Origin: Actinopolymorpha singaporensis
GTDB lineage: Bacteria; Actinomycetota; Actinomycetes; Propionibacteriales; Actinopolymorphaceae
DNA: 64,000 nucleotides
Assembly: GCF_900104745.1 (NCBI RefSeq)
Contig: NZ_LT629732.1
Coordinates: 4,327,981 to 4,391,980 of the forward strand
Reading direction: 5' to 3'
The translations under genes were made by a program, and so were the position numbers. Each line of letters opens with the position of its first letter. Positions within the stretch are counted from its first letter, which is position 1. Positions 17,255-30,000 of this stretch are shown here, piece after piece. Under the pieces are notes generated by a model. That model ran no database searches and was not told where the DNA came from. It saw only the letters and a list, made by a program, of their open reading frames with translations.

Positions 17255-18196
17255 ATGGACCTGCGCATCTTCACCGAACCCCAGCAGGGCGCGACGTACG
17301 ACGACCAGCTCCGCCTCGCCCGTGCGGCGGAGGACTGCGGCTACGACGCGTTCTTCCGTTCCGACCACCTGCTCGCCATCGACGGCATGCCGACCGCCGG
17401 ACCGGACGGACTGCCCGGTCCCACCGATGCGTGGACGACGCTGGCCGGCCTGGCCCGCGACACCACCCGGATCCGGCTGGGCACCCTGGTCTCGCCGGTG
17501 ACCTTCCGGCCGCCGGGGTTGCTCGCCGTGCAGGTGGCGCAGGTGGACCAGATGTCCGGAGGCCGGGTCGAACTCGGGCTCGGCGCCGGTTGGTACGAGC
17601 GGGAGCACCGGGCGCTCGGACTGCCGTTCCCCTCCCGGCGGTTCGAGCTGTTCGCCGAGCAGCTCGCGATCCTCACCGGGCTGTGGTCGACGCCGGTGGG
17701 CGAGCGGTTCGGCTTCGAGGGCGAGCACTACCAGCTCACCGACGCGACCGGGCTGCCCAAGCCGGTCCAGTCGCCACACCCGCCGATCATCGTGGGCGGT
17801 GCCGGGCGCCGCCGTACGCCCGCACTGGCGGCGAAGTACGCCGCGGAGTTCAACCTCGGCTTCGCTCCTCCGGAGGAGATGGCGCCGGCGTATGAACGGG
17901 TCCGGTCGGTGTGCGCCGAACAGGGCCGCGACCCCGGCACGCTCCGGCTGTCGGCCGCGCTGACCGTGAGCTGCGGCCGCGACGACGCCGAGGTGGCCCG
18001 GCGGGCCGCGGCCGTCGGCCAGGACCCGGCGGCGCTGCGGGAACGCGGCCTGGCCGGTACGCCGGCGGAGCTGGTCGACCGGATCGGCACGTACGCCGAG
18101 CTCGGCGTGTCGAGGTTCTACCTCCAGCTGCTCGACCTCACCGACCTGGACCAGGTGGAGCTGATCGCGGAGCAGGTTGCCCCGCAGCTGCGCTGA
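17255..18196 (+). CDS. LLM class F420-dependent oxidoreductase
   Basis: 313-residue TIM-barrel enzyme of the luciferase-like monooxygenase family. It opens MDLRIFTEPQQG, then FFRSDHLLAIDGM (active-site histidine region), RIRLGTLVSPVTFRPPGLLA, and GGRVELGLGAGWYEREH, all typical of actinobacterial members predicted to use coenzyme F420 rather than FMN. Substrate unknown. ATG with GGAAGG about 8 nt upstream. 84 bp after the APC permease and convergent with the CGNR gene. Confidence 0.92.
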   Translation: MDLRIFTEPQQGATYDDQLRLARAAEDCGYDAFFRSDHLLAIDGMPTAGPDGLPGPTDAWTTLAGLARDTTRIRLGTLVSPVTFRPPGLLAVQVAQVDQMSGGRVELGLGAGWYEREHRALGLPFPSRRFELFAEQLAILTGLWSTPVGERFGFEGEHYQLTDATGLPKPVQSPHPPIIVGGAGRRRTPALAAKYAAEFNLGFAPPEEMAPAYERVRSVCAEQGRDPGTLRLSAALTVSCGRDDAEVARRAAAVGQDPAALRERGLAGTPAELVDRIGTYAELGVSRFYLQLLDLTDLDQVELIAEQVAPQLR

Positions 18197-18202
18197 CCCG
18201 GG

Positions 18203-18238
18203 GCTCAGCGCACCGACCGGGCTCAGCGCACCGACCGG
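18203..18238. repeat. Exact 18-bp tandem duplication at the CGNR gene end
   Basis: GCTCAGCGCACCGACCGG occurs twice head to tail (18203-18220 and 18221-18238). The unit carries the last codons and stop of the minus-strand CGNR gene, so a second copy of its 3' end lies directly downstream. Confidence 0.85.
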
Positions 18239-18756
18239 GCGCGGTGGTCTGCGACGCGCACCCGGTTGGCACACCGCAGCGAACAGAACCGCCGCCGGCC
18301 GTTGCGGGAGGTGTCCAGGAACACCGCACCGCACCCGTCCCGGTCGCAGCGCCCGAGCCGTTGCCCGGCGGCGTCGCAGACCACGTGCGCGAGGCCGGCG
18401 GCGGTCTGGGCGCGGACGCGGGTCACCACGTCCGGGTCCTCGGGGAAGTAGTGCAGGTGCGGTGGCCGGCCGCCGTGCCGGCTGACGAAAGGGCGGCTCG
18501 CGCCGAGGTCGAGCAGTTCGTTGACCAGGGCGACCTGGCGGTCCAGGTCGGGCTCGCCGTACGCCTGGTCCAGGTGGGCGGCCCAGGCGGCCAGGTCGCC
18601 GGCTTCGCGCCGGGTCAGCCGTCCGGGCTCGAGCTGGTGCGCGGCCAGGATCCGGGCCAGCGCTTCCGGGTCGGGCGGGCCGGCGGCCTCCCGGCACTGG
18701 TTGACCAGAGCGGTCGCCAGCCGGGCCGCCGATCCTCCGTAATGGTTGAAGTGCAC
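18223..18756 (-). CDS. CGNR zinc finger / ABATE domain protein
   Basis: 177 residues, probable DNA-binding regulator. It starts VHFNHYGGSAARLATALVNQC, the usual opening of the ABATE (DUF1470) stress-response domain, and ends with the CGNR-type zinc finger: RCDRDGCGAVFLDTSRNGRR then FCSLRCANRVRVADHRAR. The eponymous CGNR motif reads CANR here. GTG 18756 fits the family start. Divergent from the zinc-ribbon gene with only 25 bp between starts, so the two promoters must overlap or lie within the genes. Confidence 0.88.
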   Translation of the reverse strand: MHFNHYGGSAARLATALVNQCREAAGPPDPEALARILAAHQLEPGRLTRREAGDLAAWAAHLDQAYGEPDLDRQVALVNELLDLGASRPFVSRHGGRPPHLHYFPEDPDVVTRVRAQTAAGLAHVVCDAAGQRLGRCDRDGCGAVFLDTSRNGRRRFCSLRCANRVRVADHRARSVR

Positions 18757-18781
18757 AAGACCATGACAGCACGCTGGGGAG

Positions 18782-19069
18782 GTGCACGACCACGAGGGCT
18801 GTCCGACCTGCGGCTGGCCGGTAGCCGACCTGGGCGAACCGGGCGGAGCGGGCGAGTTGTTGTCCCGGCACGGCACGTCCGCGGGCACGGTGACGTACGT
18901 ACGGTGCGTCTGCGGCGGCTTCCTCGTCCTGGTGACGGGAGCCGTCGCGGGCGGCGCCGGCTCCTGGCAGCCGGGCGAACAGGGCACTGGCCACCGGGGG
19001 GCCGCCACGCCGCTGGACGCACCTAGACTCTGGACCGACGTACTTCCGAGCGAACGGGACCGGTCGTGA
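18782..19069 (+). CDS. Small zinc-ribbon-like protein, first gene of the copper block
   Basis: 95 residues. CPTCGWPVADLG near the N-terminus and VRCVCGGFLVLV about 30 residues later give two CxC/CxxC pairs consistent with a zinc or copper site; the last 30 residues are non-conserved-looking. The 3' end overlaps the next start in a GTGA arrangement, supporting expression. I do not recognise a named family. The context (YcnI, CopC, CopD downstream) suggests a metal-related role, by inference only. Confidence 0.65.
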   Translation: MHDHEGCPTCGWPVADLGEPGGAGELLSRHGTSAGTVTYVRCVCGGFLVLVTGAVAGGAGSWQPGEQGTGHRGAATPLDAPRLWTDVLPSERDRS

Positions 19070-19659
19070 GCCACCCCGGCAGTGGGCCGCCGCGGATCAT
19101 CCGCGGCGCGTTGCTCGCGGGCTGTTGCACCGCCCTGGCGGTGCTGGGTCACGCCGGCGCGAGCGGCGATCCGCCGCCGGTGGCGGCGCTGGTGGCCGGC
19201 ACGGTCGTCGTCGGCGCGGCGTTCGCGGTGCTCGCCGACCGGCGGCGAGCGTTCGGCCGGATCCTCGCGGCCGCCCTGGTGGCGCAGGCGGTCTTCCACG
19301 TCCTGTTCTCTCTCGCCTGTTCCCACGGGTACGAACTCACGACCGGAACCACTCTCACGTCCGGCTCGGTCGCCGGCGCGTTGGCGGAGGTGTCCCCAGG
19401 CCCGGTGATGGCCCTCGCCCACCTCGGCGCCGCCGTGGTGCTCGCGGCCCTGGCCACGGCCGGCGAGACGCTCGTGTGGGCGGCGTTCCACCTGTTCGGG
19501 CTGGTGCGCCTGCCCACCCTGACCCTGCCGGCCCCGGCAGGGGTGAACGTCACCCCCGCGCGCAACCACGACGACGATCTCCCGGGGGCCCGTGAGCTCC
19601 GGATCCGCCGAGCCCACCGGCGGCGAGGACCACCGGCCCCCATGCCGGCGCCGGCCTGA
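19066..19659 (+). CDS. Four-helix integral membrane protein of the copper block
   Basis: 197 residues with four predicted membrane helices (about residues 12-28, 36-55, 64-84, 108-130) and a basic, Pro/Arg-rich C-terminal tail. Histidines sit in or near the membrane: GHAGASG, FHVLFSLACSHGYE and ALAHLGAAVV, plus a cysteine pair early on. Unnamed actinobacterial family in my reading; His placement and neighbours hint at copper handling. GTG start overlapping the previous stop by 4 nt. Confidence 0.75.
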   Translation: MSHPGSGPPRIIRGALLAGCCTALAVLGHAGASGDPPPVAALVAGTVVVGAAFAVLADRRRAFGRILAAALVAQAVFHVLFSLACSHGYELTTGTTLTSGSVAGALAEVSPGPVMALAHLGAAVVLAALATAGETLVWAAFHLFGLVRLPTLTLPAPAGVNVTPARNHDDDLPGARELRIRRAHRRRGPPAPMPAPA

Positions 19660-19833
19660 GCCACCGCCACATCCACCGCCATCCCCTTCAGCCTGCTCAG
19701 CACCGGCGGACGGGACGACGAGAGTGCGGACGGGCCGGGAGCCGACCGAGCCGCCGTCCTGTCGCCCATGTCGCCGCGCCGGGTACCCGACCGCTGGTAC
19801 CGCATCCTGGCGCGGGTTTGCCGAAGGGTTCTC

Positions 19834-20613
19834 ATGCACGCCAGACCGCTTCACCCCGTCCGTACCTCACGGTCGGTCCGCACGTCGCTGCGGCGCGCGG
19901 CCGTGGTCACCGGCACCGCCGCCGCTGCCCTGCTGCTGTCCGCCGGGATCGCCTCCGCTCACGTGACCGTCGATCCCGGCGAGGCCGGCCGGGGCGAGTA
20001 CGCCAAGCTCACCTTCCGGGTGCCCAACGAGTCCGGCACCGCCTCGACCGTCCGGGTCCGGGTGAACTTCCCGGCGGCGACGCCGCTCCCGTCGGTCCGG
20101 GTGAAGCCGCACCCAGGCTGGACGGTGAAGGTGACCGAGTCCGAGCTTCCGCGGCCGGTCGACGTCGGTGACGTACGACTGGACCGCGCCGTCACCGCGG
20201 TCACCTGGACCGCCGCCGAGGGCTCCGCGATCGGGCCGGGGGAGTTCGACGAGTTCGACGTGTCGGTCGGCCCGCTGCCGGAGAAGACGTCCACGTCGTC
20301 GATGTCGTTCCCCACCGTCCAGACGTACGACGACAGGAAGGTCGTGCGCTGGGACCAGCCCCAGGCGCCGGGGGCCGCCGAGCCGGAGCATCCCGCTCCG
20401 ACGCTCACGCTGGTCGCCGGCTCAGGCGGTCACCACGGCGTTGAGCCCGCAGCCGACTCCACCGCCGCATCGGCGGACCCCAGCGCCGCGTCGGCGGACT
20501 CCACCGCCCGCACGCTGGGGACGGCCGGACTGGCGGTCGGGATCCTCGGCCTGGCCGCCGCCGGGTACGCCGTGCTGGCCGTCCGCCGGCTCGGCCGGGG
20601 CGGGGCACGATGA
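19834..20613 (+). CDS. YcnI family copper-binding membrane protein (DUF1775)
   Basis: 259 residues. A signal peptide runs to about residue 45 (TGTAAAALLLSAGIASA) and the mature protein starts HVTVDPGEA, leaving an N-terminal histidine like the copper ligand of Bacillus YcnI. The DUF1775 domain covers about 46-190 (PHPGWTVKVT, EFDEFDVSVGPLP). A disordered Ala/Ser linker and one C-terminal membrane helix (GLAVGILGLAAAGYAVLAV) follow. Outer face of the membrane; probable copper chaperone. ATG 19834; the upstream in-frame codon at 19768 lacks a binding site. Its stop overlaps copC by 4 nt. Confidence 0.92.
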   Translation: MHARPLHPVRTSRSVRTSLRRAAVVTGTAAAALLLSAGIASAHVTVDPGEAGRGEYAKLTFRVPNESGTASTVRVRVNFPAATPLPSVRVKPHPGWTVKVTESELPRPVDVGDVRLDRAVTAVTWTAAEGSAIGPGEFDEFDVSVGPLPEKTSTSSMSFPTVQTYDDRKVVRWDQPQAPGAAEPEHPAPTLTLVAGSGGHHGVEPAADSTAASADPSAASADSTARTLGTAGLAVGILGLAAAGYAVLAVRRLGRGGAR

Positions 20614-21263
20614 CCGGCGGGCCGGGGACGCTCGGCCGAACCAGCCCGGCCGGAGCGCCCGGAAGAGCGCGGGGTGCGAGAGCGCGGGGTGCCGGAGCGA
20701 GGGTGCTCGCCACCGCGCTGGTGCTCGCCGGGTGCCTGGGCCTGCAGGCCTGGTCGTCGGTTCCGGCGTTCGCCCACGCGGCGCTGGTCTCCAGCGACCC
20801 GAAGGACGGCGCGGTGCTCGACCGGCCACCGCGGCGGATCACGCTGGAGTTCGACGAGGCGATCTCCCGGAAGTTCGACTTCGTCGCGGTCAGCGGGCCC
20901 GGCGGCGCCACCTACCAGTCCGGCGGCGCGCGGGTGCTGGGTACCAAGGTGACCCAGCGGCTGGCCGACCTGGGCCCGGCCGGTACCTACCAGGTCGCCT
21001 GGCGGGTGGTGTCCGCCGACGGGCACCCGGTGTCGGGGACGCTGAGGTTCACCACCCGCACCGCCGGAGGAGGACACGCTATGCCGGCCACCACGAAGCC
21101 GGCGAAACCCGGCACGCGGTCCGCGGCGGGCAAGAAGAACTCCTCCGGTACGCCGTGGTGGCCGATCGGAGTGGCGGCGCTCGTGGTGGTCGCCGCCGGC
21201 AGCGGGCTGATCGCCGCCCGGCGGCGGCGCGACGGCGACCCGCCGTCACCGGGCGAGAGTTAG
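20610..21263 (+). CDS. CopC domain copper resistance protein
   Basis: 217 residues. Signal peptide to about residue 54 ending VPAFA, mature start HAALVSSDPKDGAVL. The CopC beta-sandwich has the N-terminal His ligand and a second His in VVSADGHPVSGTLRFTTRT. A Lys/Gly-rich linker and one C-terminal helix (PIGVAALVVVAAGSGLIAA) anchor it, then RRRR inside. Binds Cu(II) outside the membrane and, by family knowledge, passes it to CopD, encoded next. ATG overlaps the YcnI stop (ATGA). Confidence 0.93.
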   Translation: MTGGPGTLGRTSPAGAPGRARGARARGAGARVLATALVLAGCLGLQAWSSVPAFAHAALVSSDPKDGAVLDRPPRRITLEFDEAISRKFDFVAVSGPGGATYQSGGARVLGTKVTQRLADLGPAGTYQVAWRVVSADGHPVSGTLRFTTRTAGGGHAMPATTKPAKPGTRSAAGKKNSSGTPWWPIGVAALVVVAAGSGLIAARRRRDGDPPSPGES

Positions 21264-21274
21264 GTGGGGATGCT

Positions 21275-23326
21275 GTGAGCGTGACCGAACGTCGAGACGC
21301 CGGCAGCCGGCCGGTCCGGGGCGACAGCCGCCCGGGTCCGGCCGGCCACGTCCCCTGGGTCGCGGCCGCCTGGCTGCTGGCCGGGGTGGGCGTGCTCGTG
21401 ATCGCCCTGGTGGTGGGCGGGGGACGGCCGAAGCCTGCCGCCCCGGGGCTGCCCGACCCGGGGATGCTGACCGGCTGGGGCCTGCCGATCGCCAAGCTGG
21501 CCATGGATCTCGCCGCGGTCGGCGCGGTGGGGTCGTTGTTGTTCGGGGTGCTGGCGCCCACGCGGGCCGGGGCGCTCGAACCCGCCGCCACCCGGGCGCT
21601 GCGCGGAGCGGCGACCTGTGCGTGGGCGTGGGCGGCAGCCGCCGCGCTGACCCTGATGTTCACCCTCTCGGACTTCCTCGGCATCCCGGTCACCCGCCTG
21701 GACTACCGGGACAACCTGGCCGGTTTCGTCGCCGAGGTGACCCAGGGCCGGTCGCTGGCGGTCGTCTTCCTGCTCGCGGTCATCCTGGCCGCCACCGCAC
21801 GCGGCGTGCGTACGCTCAACGGCGTCGCCCTGCTGCTCGTGCTGGCGGTCACCGCCACGCTGCCGCCGGCACTGACCGGTCACTCCGCCTCCGCCGCCGA
21901 CCACGACATCGCCACCTCCAGCCTGCTGGTGCACATCGTCGCGGTGACGCTGTGGGTCGGCGGCCTGGCCGGCCTGGCGGTGTACGGCCGGCGGGCGACC
22001 ACACCCGCGCTGGGCAGTGCCGCCGGCCGGTACAGCGCGCTGGCCCTGTGGTGCTTCGCCGCCGCGGGCTTCTCCGGGCTGGTCAACGCGTGGGTACGCC
22101 TCGGCGGGATCGCTCCGCTGTTCACCTCGTCGTACGGCTGGCTGGTCCTCGGCAAGCTCGCCGCACTGGTCGCCCTCGGCTGGTTCGGCTGGTGGCACCG
22201 CCGCCGGACCCTGCCTGCCCTGGGACGGAAGACGCCTGGCGGTTTCCGCCGCTTCGCCGCAGTGGAGGCGACGGTGATGGCCGCCACGATCGGGCTGGCC
22301 GTCGCGCTGTCGCGCACCCCCACGCCGGTGCCGGAGGAGGCGGAGCGCCAGTCGACCGCGCAGGCCCTGATCGGCTGGGCCGTTCCGCCGTTCTCCTGGT
22401 CGCACGTGCTCACACTGTGGCGGCCGGACACGCTGGTGCTGGTCGCCGCGGCCACGGGCGTCGTCCTCTACCTGCGCGGGGTGTGGCGGCTGCGGACCCG
22501 GGACCTGCGCTGGCCGGTCGGGCGTACGGTCAGCTGGTTGTTCGGGGTGGCCGTCACCGTCTTCGTGTTGTGCTCGGGTGTGGCGACGTACGCACCGGCG
22601 ATGTTCAGCGTGCACATGGCCCAGCACATGACGCTCACCATGCTCTCGCCGATCCTCCTGGCCATGGGCGCTCCGGTGACGCTGGCGCTGCGCGCCCTGC
22701 CGGCCGGCCGCCGCGGAGGCCGGGAGCAGAACCAGGGTCGGGGCATGCGCGAGTGGATCCTCACCGTGCTGCACAGCCGGGTGGCCCGGGTGATCACCCA
22801 TCCTCTGGTGGCGCTGGCGTTGTACGTCCTGAGCCTGTACGCGTTCTACTTCACCGGGCTGTTCGCCGCGGCGATGAGCAACCACACCGGCCACCTGCTG
22901 ATGACGTTCCACTTCCTGGCGGTCGGGTCGCTGTACTTCTGGCCGATCATCGGGCTGGACCCGATGCCACGCCGGCTGCCGCCGTTCGGCCGAATGCTGC
23001 TGTTGTTCGCGTCCATGCCGTTCCACGCGTTCTTCGGCGTGATCGTGATGACCACCACGACGGTGCTCGGCGCGGAGTGGTTCGCCGGCCTGCGGCTGCC
23101 GTGGCTGGACCCGCTGGCCGACCAGAACGTCGGCGGGGGGATCGCGTGGGCCGCGGCGGAGCTCCCGGTCCTCATCGTCCTCGGTGTGGTGTTCGCGCAG
23201 TGGGTGCGAGCCGACGCCCGGGAGGCGAAGCGGCTGGACCGGCGCGCCGACGCCGGTGACGACCGGCTTTCGGACTACAACGCGATGCTGGCCCGGCTGG
23301 CCGCCCGGGACGATTCCGGTCGCTGA
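21275..23326 (+). CDS. CopD - CtaG fusion: copper transport / cytochrome c oxidase assembly protein
   Basis: 683 residues in two membrane domains. Residues about 20-330 are the CopD part (four to nine helices, [26 protein letters not shown], then [13 protein letters not shown]). Residues about 360-650 are a Caa3/CtaG assembly domain: [46 protein letters not shown] and a long [14 protein letters not shown] tail. The same fusion is known from actinobacteria (Rv0102 type). It probably imports copper from CopC for cytochrome oxidase maturation. GTG 21275 and GTG 21281 are both possible; GTGGGGA lies just upstream. Confidence 0.92.
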   Translation: MSVTERRDAGSRPVRGDSRPGPAGHVPWVAAAWLLAGVGVLVIALVVGGGRPKPAAPGLPDPGMLTGWGLPIAKLAMDLAAVGAVGSLLFGVLAPTRAGALEPAATRALRGAATCAWAWAAAAALTLMFTLSDFLGIPVTRLDYRDNLAGFVAEVTQGRSLAVVFLLAVILAATARGVRTLNGVALLLVLAVTATLPPALTGHSASAADHDIATSSLLVHIVAVTLWVGGLAGLAVYGRRATTPALGSAAGRYSALALWCFAAAGFSGLVNAWVRLGGIAPLFTSSYGWLVLGKLAALVALGWFGWWHRRRTLPALGRKTPGGFRRFAAVEATVMAATIGLAVALSRTPTPVPEEAERQSTAQALIGWAVPPFSWSHVLTLWRPDTLVLVAAATGVVLYLRGVWRLRTRDLRWPVGRTVSWLFGVAVTVFVLCSGVATYAPAMFSVHMAQHMTLTMLSPILLAMGAPVTLALRALPAGRRGGREQNQGRGMREWILTVLHSRVARVITHPLVALALYVLSLYAFYFTGLFAAAMSNHTGHLLMTFHFLAVGSLYFWPIIGLDPMPRRLPPFGRMLLLFASMPFHAFFGVIVMTTTTVLGAEWFAGLRLPWLDPLADQNVGGGIAWAAAELPVLIVLGVVFAQWVRADAREAKRLDRRADAGDDRLSDYNAMLARLAARDDSGR

Positions 23327-23394
23327 CCGAGGCTGCTGCCGCCGGTAGTCCGGCAGCTCGAGGGGACGGGTGGCGCCGGCTCGCCCGATCCGTG

Positions 23395-23412
23395 TATCTT
23401 GACGTCGAGATA
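23395..23412. promoter_or_regulatory. Near-perfect 18-bp palindrome upstream of aconitase, candidate operator
   Basis: TATCTTGACGTCGAGATA reads the same on both strands except for one base pair (8 of 9 positions match). It lies 156 bp before the aconitase ATG, in otherwise non-coding DNA after the CopD-CtaG gene. GATAAT at 23409-23414 overlaps its right half and resembles a -10 element, so a bound regulator could block transcription. The regulator is not identified. Confidence 0.6.
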
Positions 23413-23568
23413 ATTACGATGGGGCCGGACCGCATCCGGACCCCGGCCGGTGCACCCGGAGCATCGGTGGGCAGGATGGCCGACGGGCCGACAACGCAGG
23501 ATCGACCGGGACCTACCGGGACTCGGCCGGACTCTGCGGACAGATCCAACGGACAAGGGGAGAGGGCC

Positions 23569-26376
<2,808 letters not shown>

Positions 26377-26398
26377 GGCAGACGCCCGGGTGGTGCCC

Positions 26399-26439
26399 CG
26401 TCGCCCCCGTCCCACGTTGTCGTGGGCACGGGGGCGACG
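26399..26439. terminator. Hairpin terminator downstream of aconitase
   Basis: CGTCGCCCCCGTCCCAC (26399-26415) pairs with GTGGG and ACGGGGGCGACG (to 26439) with a single 1-nt bulge and a 6-7 nt loop. It begins 23 bp after the aconitase stop and faces the minus-strand gene ending at 26494, so it may serve both. Confidence 0.8.
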
Positions 26440-26493
26440 TCGCGTTCGGGTGCCGGTTGCGAGCCGGTAGCTGCGCGCCGGCAGTGGTACGCG

Positions 26494-26970
26494 TCAGGCG
26501 GCCTCGTAGGCCTGGGTGGGATAGTCACCGGCCTCCTCGTCGGTGGCGGCCCGCCGGCGCAGGGCCGAGGCGCCGATCAGCACCAGGACCAGCCCGCCGA
26601 GCGCGATCCACGCGCCGGGCTGCGCGTCGGCCACCCGGAACTGTGCCGCCCCGTCGGCGAAGGCGACCCTGCCCACCCACAGCCCCACGGTGGCGAGGCC
26701 GAGCAGGAACGACAACCACAACAGCACCCGCACCAGCAGCAGGGCGCCCAGGACGCCGATCGCTCCGGCGACCGCCAGCGGAGCGGCCATCGACGTCCAG
26801 TAGTTCAGGGTCTGGCCGGCCAGGTCGTTGACCGCTGGCCGGGTGAGGAGTTCCTGCAGGCGCACCTGCTGCGGCGAGCGATTTCCGATCCAGTCGAAAT
26901 AGGCGCCGCTCGCGATCGCGATGGCTCCGATGGTGGCGAGTACCGCCGCCCGAGGACGAACGATTGTCAT
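26494..26970 (-). CDS. Four-helix membrane protein of unknown function
   Basis: 158 residues. Helices at about 7-24, 60-82, 84-104 and 120-138, with an extracytoplasmic loop containing FDWIGNRSPQQVRLQELL between the first two and an acidic C-terminal tail (TDEEAGDYPTQAYEAA). I do not recognise the family. ATG with GGAGG at 7-nt spacing makes the start firm. It lies between the aconitase terminator and lysX, on the lysX strand, 114 bp after the lysX end. Confidence 0.75.
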   Translation of the reverse strand: MTIVRPRAAVLATIGAIAIASGAYFDWIGNRSPQQVRLQELLTRPAVNDLAGQTLNYWTSMAAPLAVAGAIGVLGALLLVRVLLWLSFLLGLATVGLWVGRVAFADGAAQFRVADAQPGAWIALGGLVLVLIGASALRRRAATDEEAGDYPTQAYEAA

Positions 26971-27084
26971 GGCCGGACCTCCAGCGTCGTACCGATCCCC
27001 GTGTGGCTGCCCCCCGCGACTTTCGACTGAGCAACCTACCCCAAACTGGGCCGCCGGTGGGGAACGAAAGCTGCCAGGAACGGC

Positions 27085-30000
27085 TCAGGTGCGGTGGTCG
27101 CCGCGCGGACGCACCAACGGGAACAGCAGCGTCTCCCGGATCGACCGGCCGGTCAACGTCATCACCAACCGGTCGATGCCGAGACCGAGTCCGCCGGCCG
27201 GCGGCATGCCGTACTCCAGCGTGCGCAGGAAGTCCTCGTCGAGCTGCATCGCCTCCGGGTCGCCGCCTGCGGCCAGCAGCGACTGGGCGGTGAGCCGCCG
27301 GCGTTGCTCCACGGGGTCGGCGAGTTCGGAGTACGCCGTCCCGAGCTCGACGCCGAACACCACGAGGTCCCAGCGTTCGGCCAGCCGCGGGTCGTCGCGA
27401 TGCGGCCGGGTGAGGGGCGAGACCTCGGTGGGGAAGTCGGTGTAGAACGTCGGGCCGACGGTGTTCGGCTCCACCAGCGCTTCGTACACCGCGAGGACCG
27501 CCGCACCGGCACCGGCCGCCGCGTCGACGTGCACGTCGGCGCGTGCGGCGTACCTGCGCAGCGTCTCGGCATCGGTGCCGGGACCCACCTCCTCACCGAG
27601 CGCGGCACTCACCGCCGCGTGCACGCTCACCACCGGCCACTCCCGCGCGAGGTCGACCTCGATGGTGGCGCCGTCGGTTCTGTGAGGGTCGGTACGAGTC
27701 AGCACGGTGCCGCCATGCACCGCACGGCAGGCGGAACGGACGAGATCGCAGGCCAGCACCCGCATGGAGTGGTAGTCGCCGTACGCCTGGTAGGCCTCCA
27801 GCATCGTGAACTCGGGGTTGTGCGTCGCGTCGGCGCCCTCGTTGCGGAAGTTGCGGTTCAGCTCGAAGATCTGCTCCAGCCCGCCGACGAGCAGCCGCTT
27901 GAGGTACAGCTCGGGCGCGATCCGCAGGTAGAGCGGCAGGTCGTAGGCGTTGATGTGGGTGCTGAACGGCCGGGCGTTCGCGCCGCCGTGCACCGGCTGC
28001 AGCATGGGCGTCTCCACCTCCTCGTACCCGCCGGTCCGAAGGGTGTCGCGGACCGCCGCGACCACGGCCCGCCGGTGCGCGAAGAGGACCCGGCTGCCGG
28101 GCCGGGTGGCCAGGTCGACGGCGCGCTCGCGCACCCGCGCCTCCGGGTCGGTGCGGCCGTGCCACTTGTCCGGCAGGGGGCGCAGGCACTTCGCGGTCAG
28201 CGCCCAGCCGATCGCGCGGACGGTGAGCTCACCGGACCGGGTCGTACCGACGTGGCCGGTGACGCCCACGTGGTCGCCGAGATCGACGTCGTGCTTCCAC
28301 CGGGCGAGTGCCGCCGGGTCGGTCAGGTGGTGCTGGTCGAGCATCACCTGCAGGTCGCCGGTGCCGTCACGGACGGTGGCGAAGCCCAGCCCGCCGAACG
28401 TCCGCAGGCCGACGACCCGACCGGCGACGCCCACCTGCCGGCTCGTCCAGGTGTCGGGCCCGAGGCAGGCGAACTCTGCGGCGACCTCGGCGGCGGAGGC
28501 CGTGCGGGGATAGCCGACGGGGTAGGGATCGACGCCCTCCGCGCGCAGCCGGCGCAGTTTGTCCCGGCGGACGCGTTCCTGTTCGGGCAGGGCGCGTTCG
28601 CGGTGGGCCTCGAGCTGGTCGAGGTCGGCGGCCGGTTCCTCGCCGGGGCGGACGCCTCCGCCGGCGGGTCCCTCGGCTGCCGTCTGGACGGCACCGGCAC
28701 CACCGACGGCACCGGGTGCAGCGGGCAGCCCGGCGGCACCGGCCGTCTCGGTGCCGGCCCGCTGCGGCACCTTCGTGGCCAGCCCGCGCGCACCGCCCCG
28801 GCGCAGCCGGCGTCCCGGCCAGACGGGGACGGGCACCAGGCCCTCCGCGATCCCGGACGCCACCGCGATCCTGGGCAGGTCCCGCGACCTCGGGTAGCAC
28901 AGGAACCTCGTCACCCACTCGGGCTCGAACTTGGCGTTCGCGCGGTACAGCGCCTCGATCTGCCACCAGCGCGAGGCGAGGAGCAGCGTCCGCCGCCACA
29001 TCCGGGCCACCGGGCCCGCGCCGATCTCGGCGCCCTCCACCAGGCCGGACCGGAAGATCGCGAAGTTGAGGGAGATCCGGTCCACGCCGAGTGCACGCGC
29101 CGCCTCCACCAGGCGGGAGACCATCAGCTCGACCACGCCGTTGGGCGCGGCGGGCGAGCGGCGCATCAGGTCCAGGGATAGGCCCCGGCGGCCCCACGGC
29201 GCGAACGACAACAGGGCGCGCCGGTAGCCGTGGCGGTCCAGGCACTCGACCAGGACGCACCGGCCGTCGCGCGGGTCGCCGAGCCGGCCGAGCGCCATCG
29301 AGAAGCCCCGCTCGCCCTGCGTACCCCGCCACCGGTCCGCGTCGGAGCCGATCTCGGCGAACTCCTCTGCGGGGATGTCGGCGTGCCGCCGGATCCGGCA
29401 GGTGTAACCCAGCCGCTCCAGCCGTTGCACCGCCTGGCGTACGCCACGCATCCGCCGCCCGGCCAGGTCGAAGTCGGCCACCCGCAGCACCGCCTCGTCG
29501 CCGAACTCGAGGACGTGCAGGCCCGCGTCGGCGTAGGCGTGAGCTCCCGCCGCGGTCGTCCCCATCACGGCCGGCGCCCAGGCGTAGCGGCGGGCCTCGG
29601 CCAGCCAGGCACGGATCGCCGCCGGCCACTGCCGCGGGTCGCCCACCGGGTCGCCGGAGGCCAGGCTGACCCCGGCCACCACGCGGTAGGTGACCGCCGC
29701 CGCGCCCGAAGGGGCGAAGATCGCCGACTTGTCCTGGCGGGTCGCGAAGTAGCCCAGGGAGTCCTCGGCGTACGTCGTCAGCAGCGCACGGAGCTGCCGG
29801 TCATCGTCCGGCGTCTGGTACAGCGTCTTGCGGCGCGGGCGGAACAGCACCCAGGCGCCGGCGAGCTGCACCGCCGCGCCGAGCAGGCCGAGGAAGACCG
29901 TCACCGGGTGCGGGGGCGGGGGAGAGGCAAGCTCGCGGAACACGTCGAACCGGTTGGTCGTGGCGTTGGTGCCACCGGTGAGGAACACCAGCGCGGTCGC

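Noticed and set aside
15131-18994. Very long antisense open frame (over 1200 codons) on the minus strand
   Set aside because: It lies opposite the APC permease, LLM and copper-region genes, has low-complexity Arg/Asp/His-rich composition, and is expected in GC-rich DNA with biased third positions.
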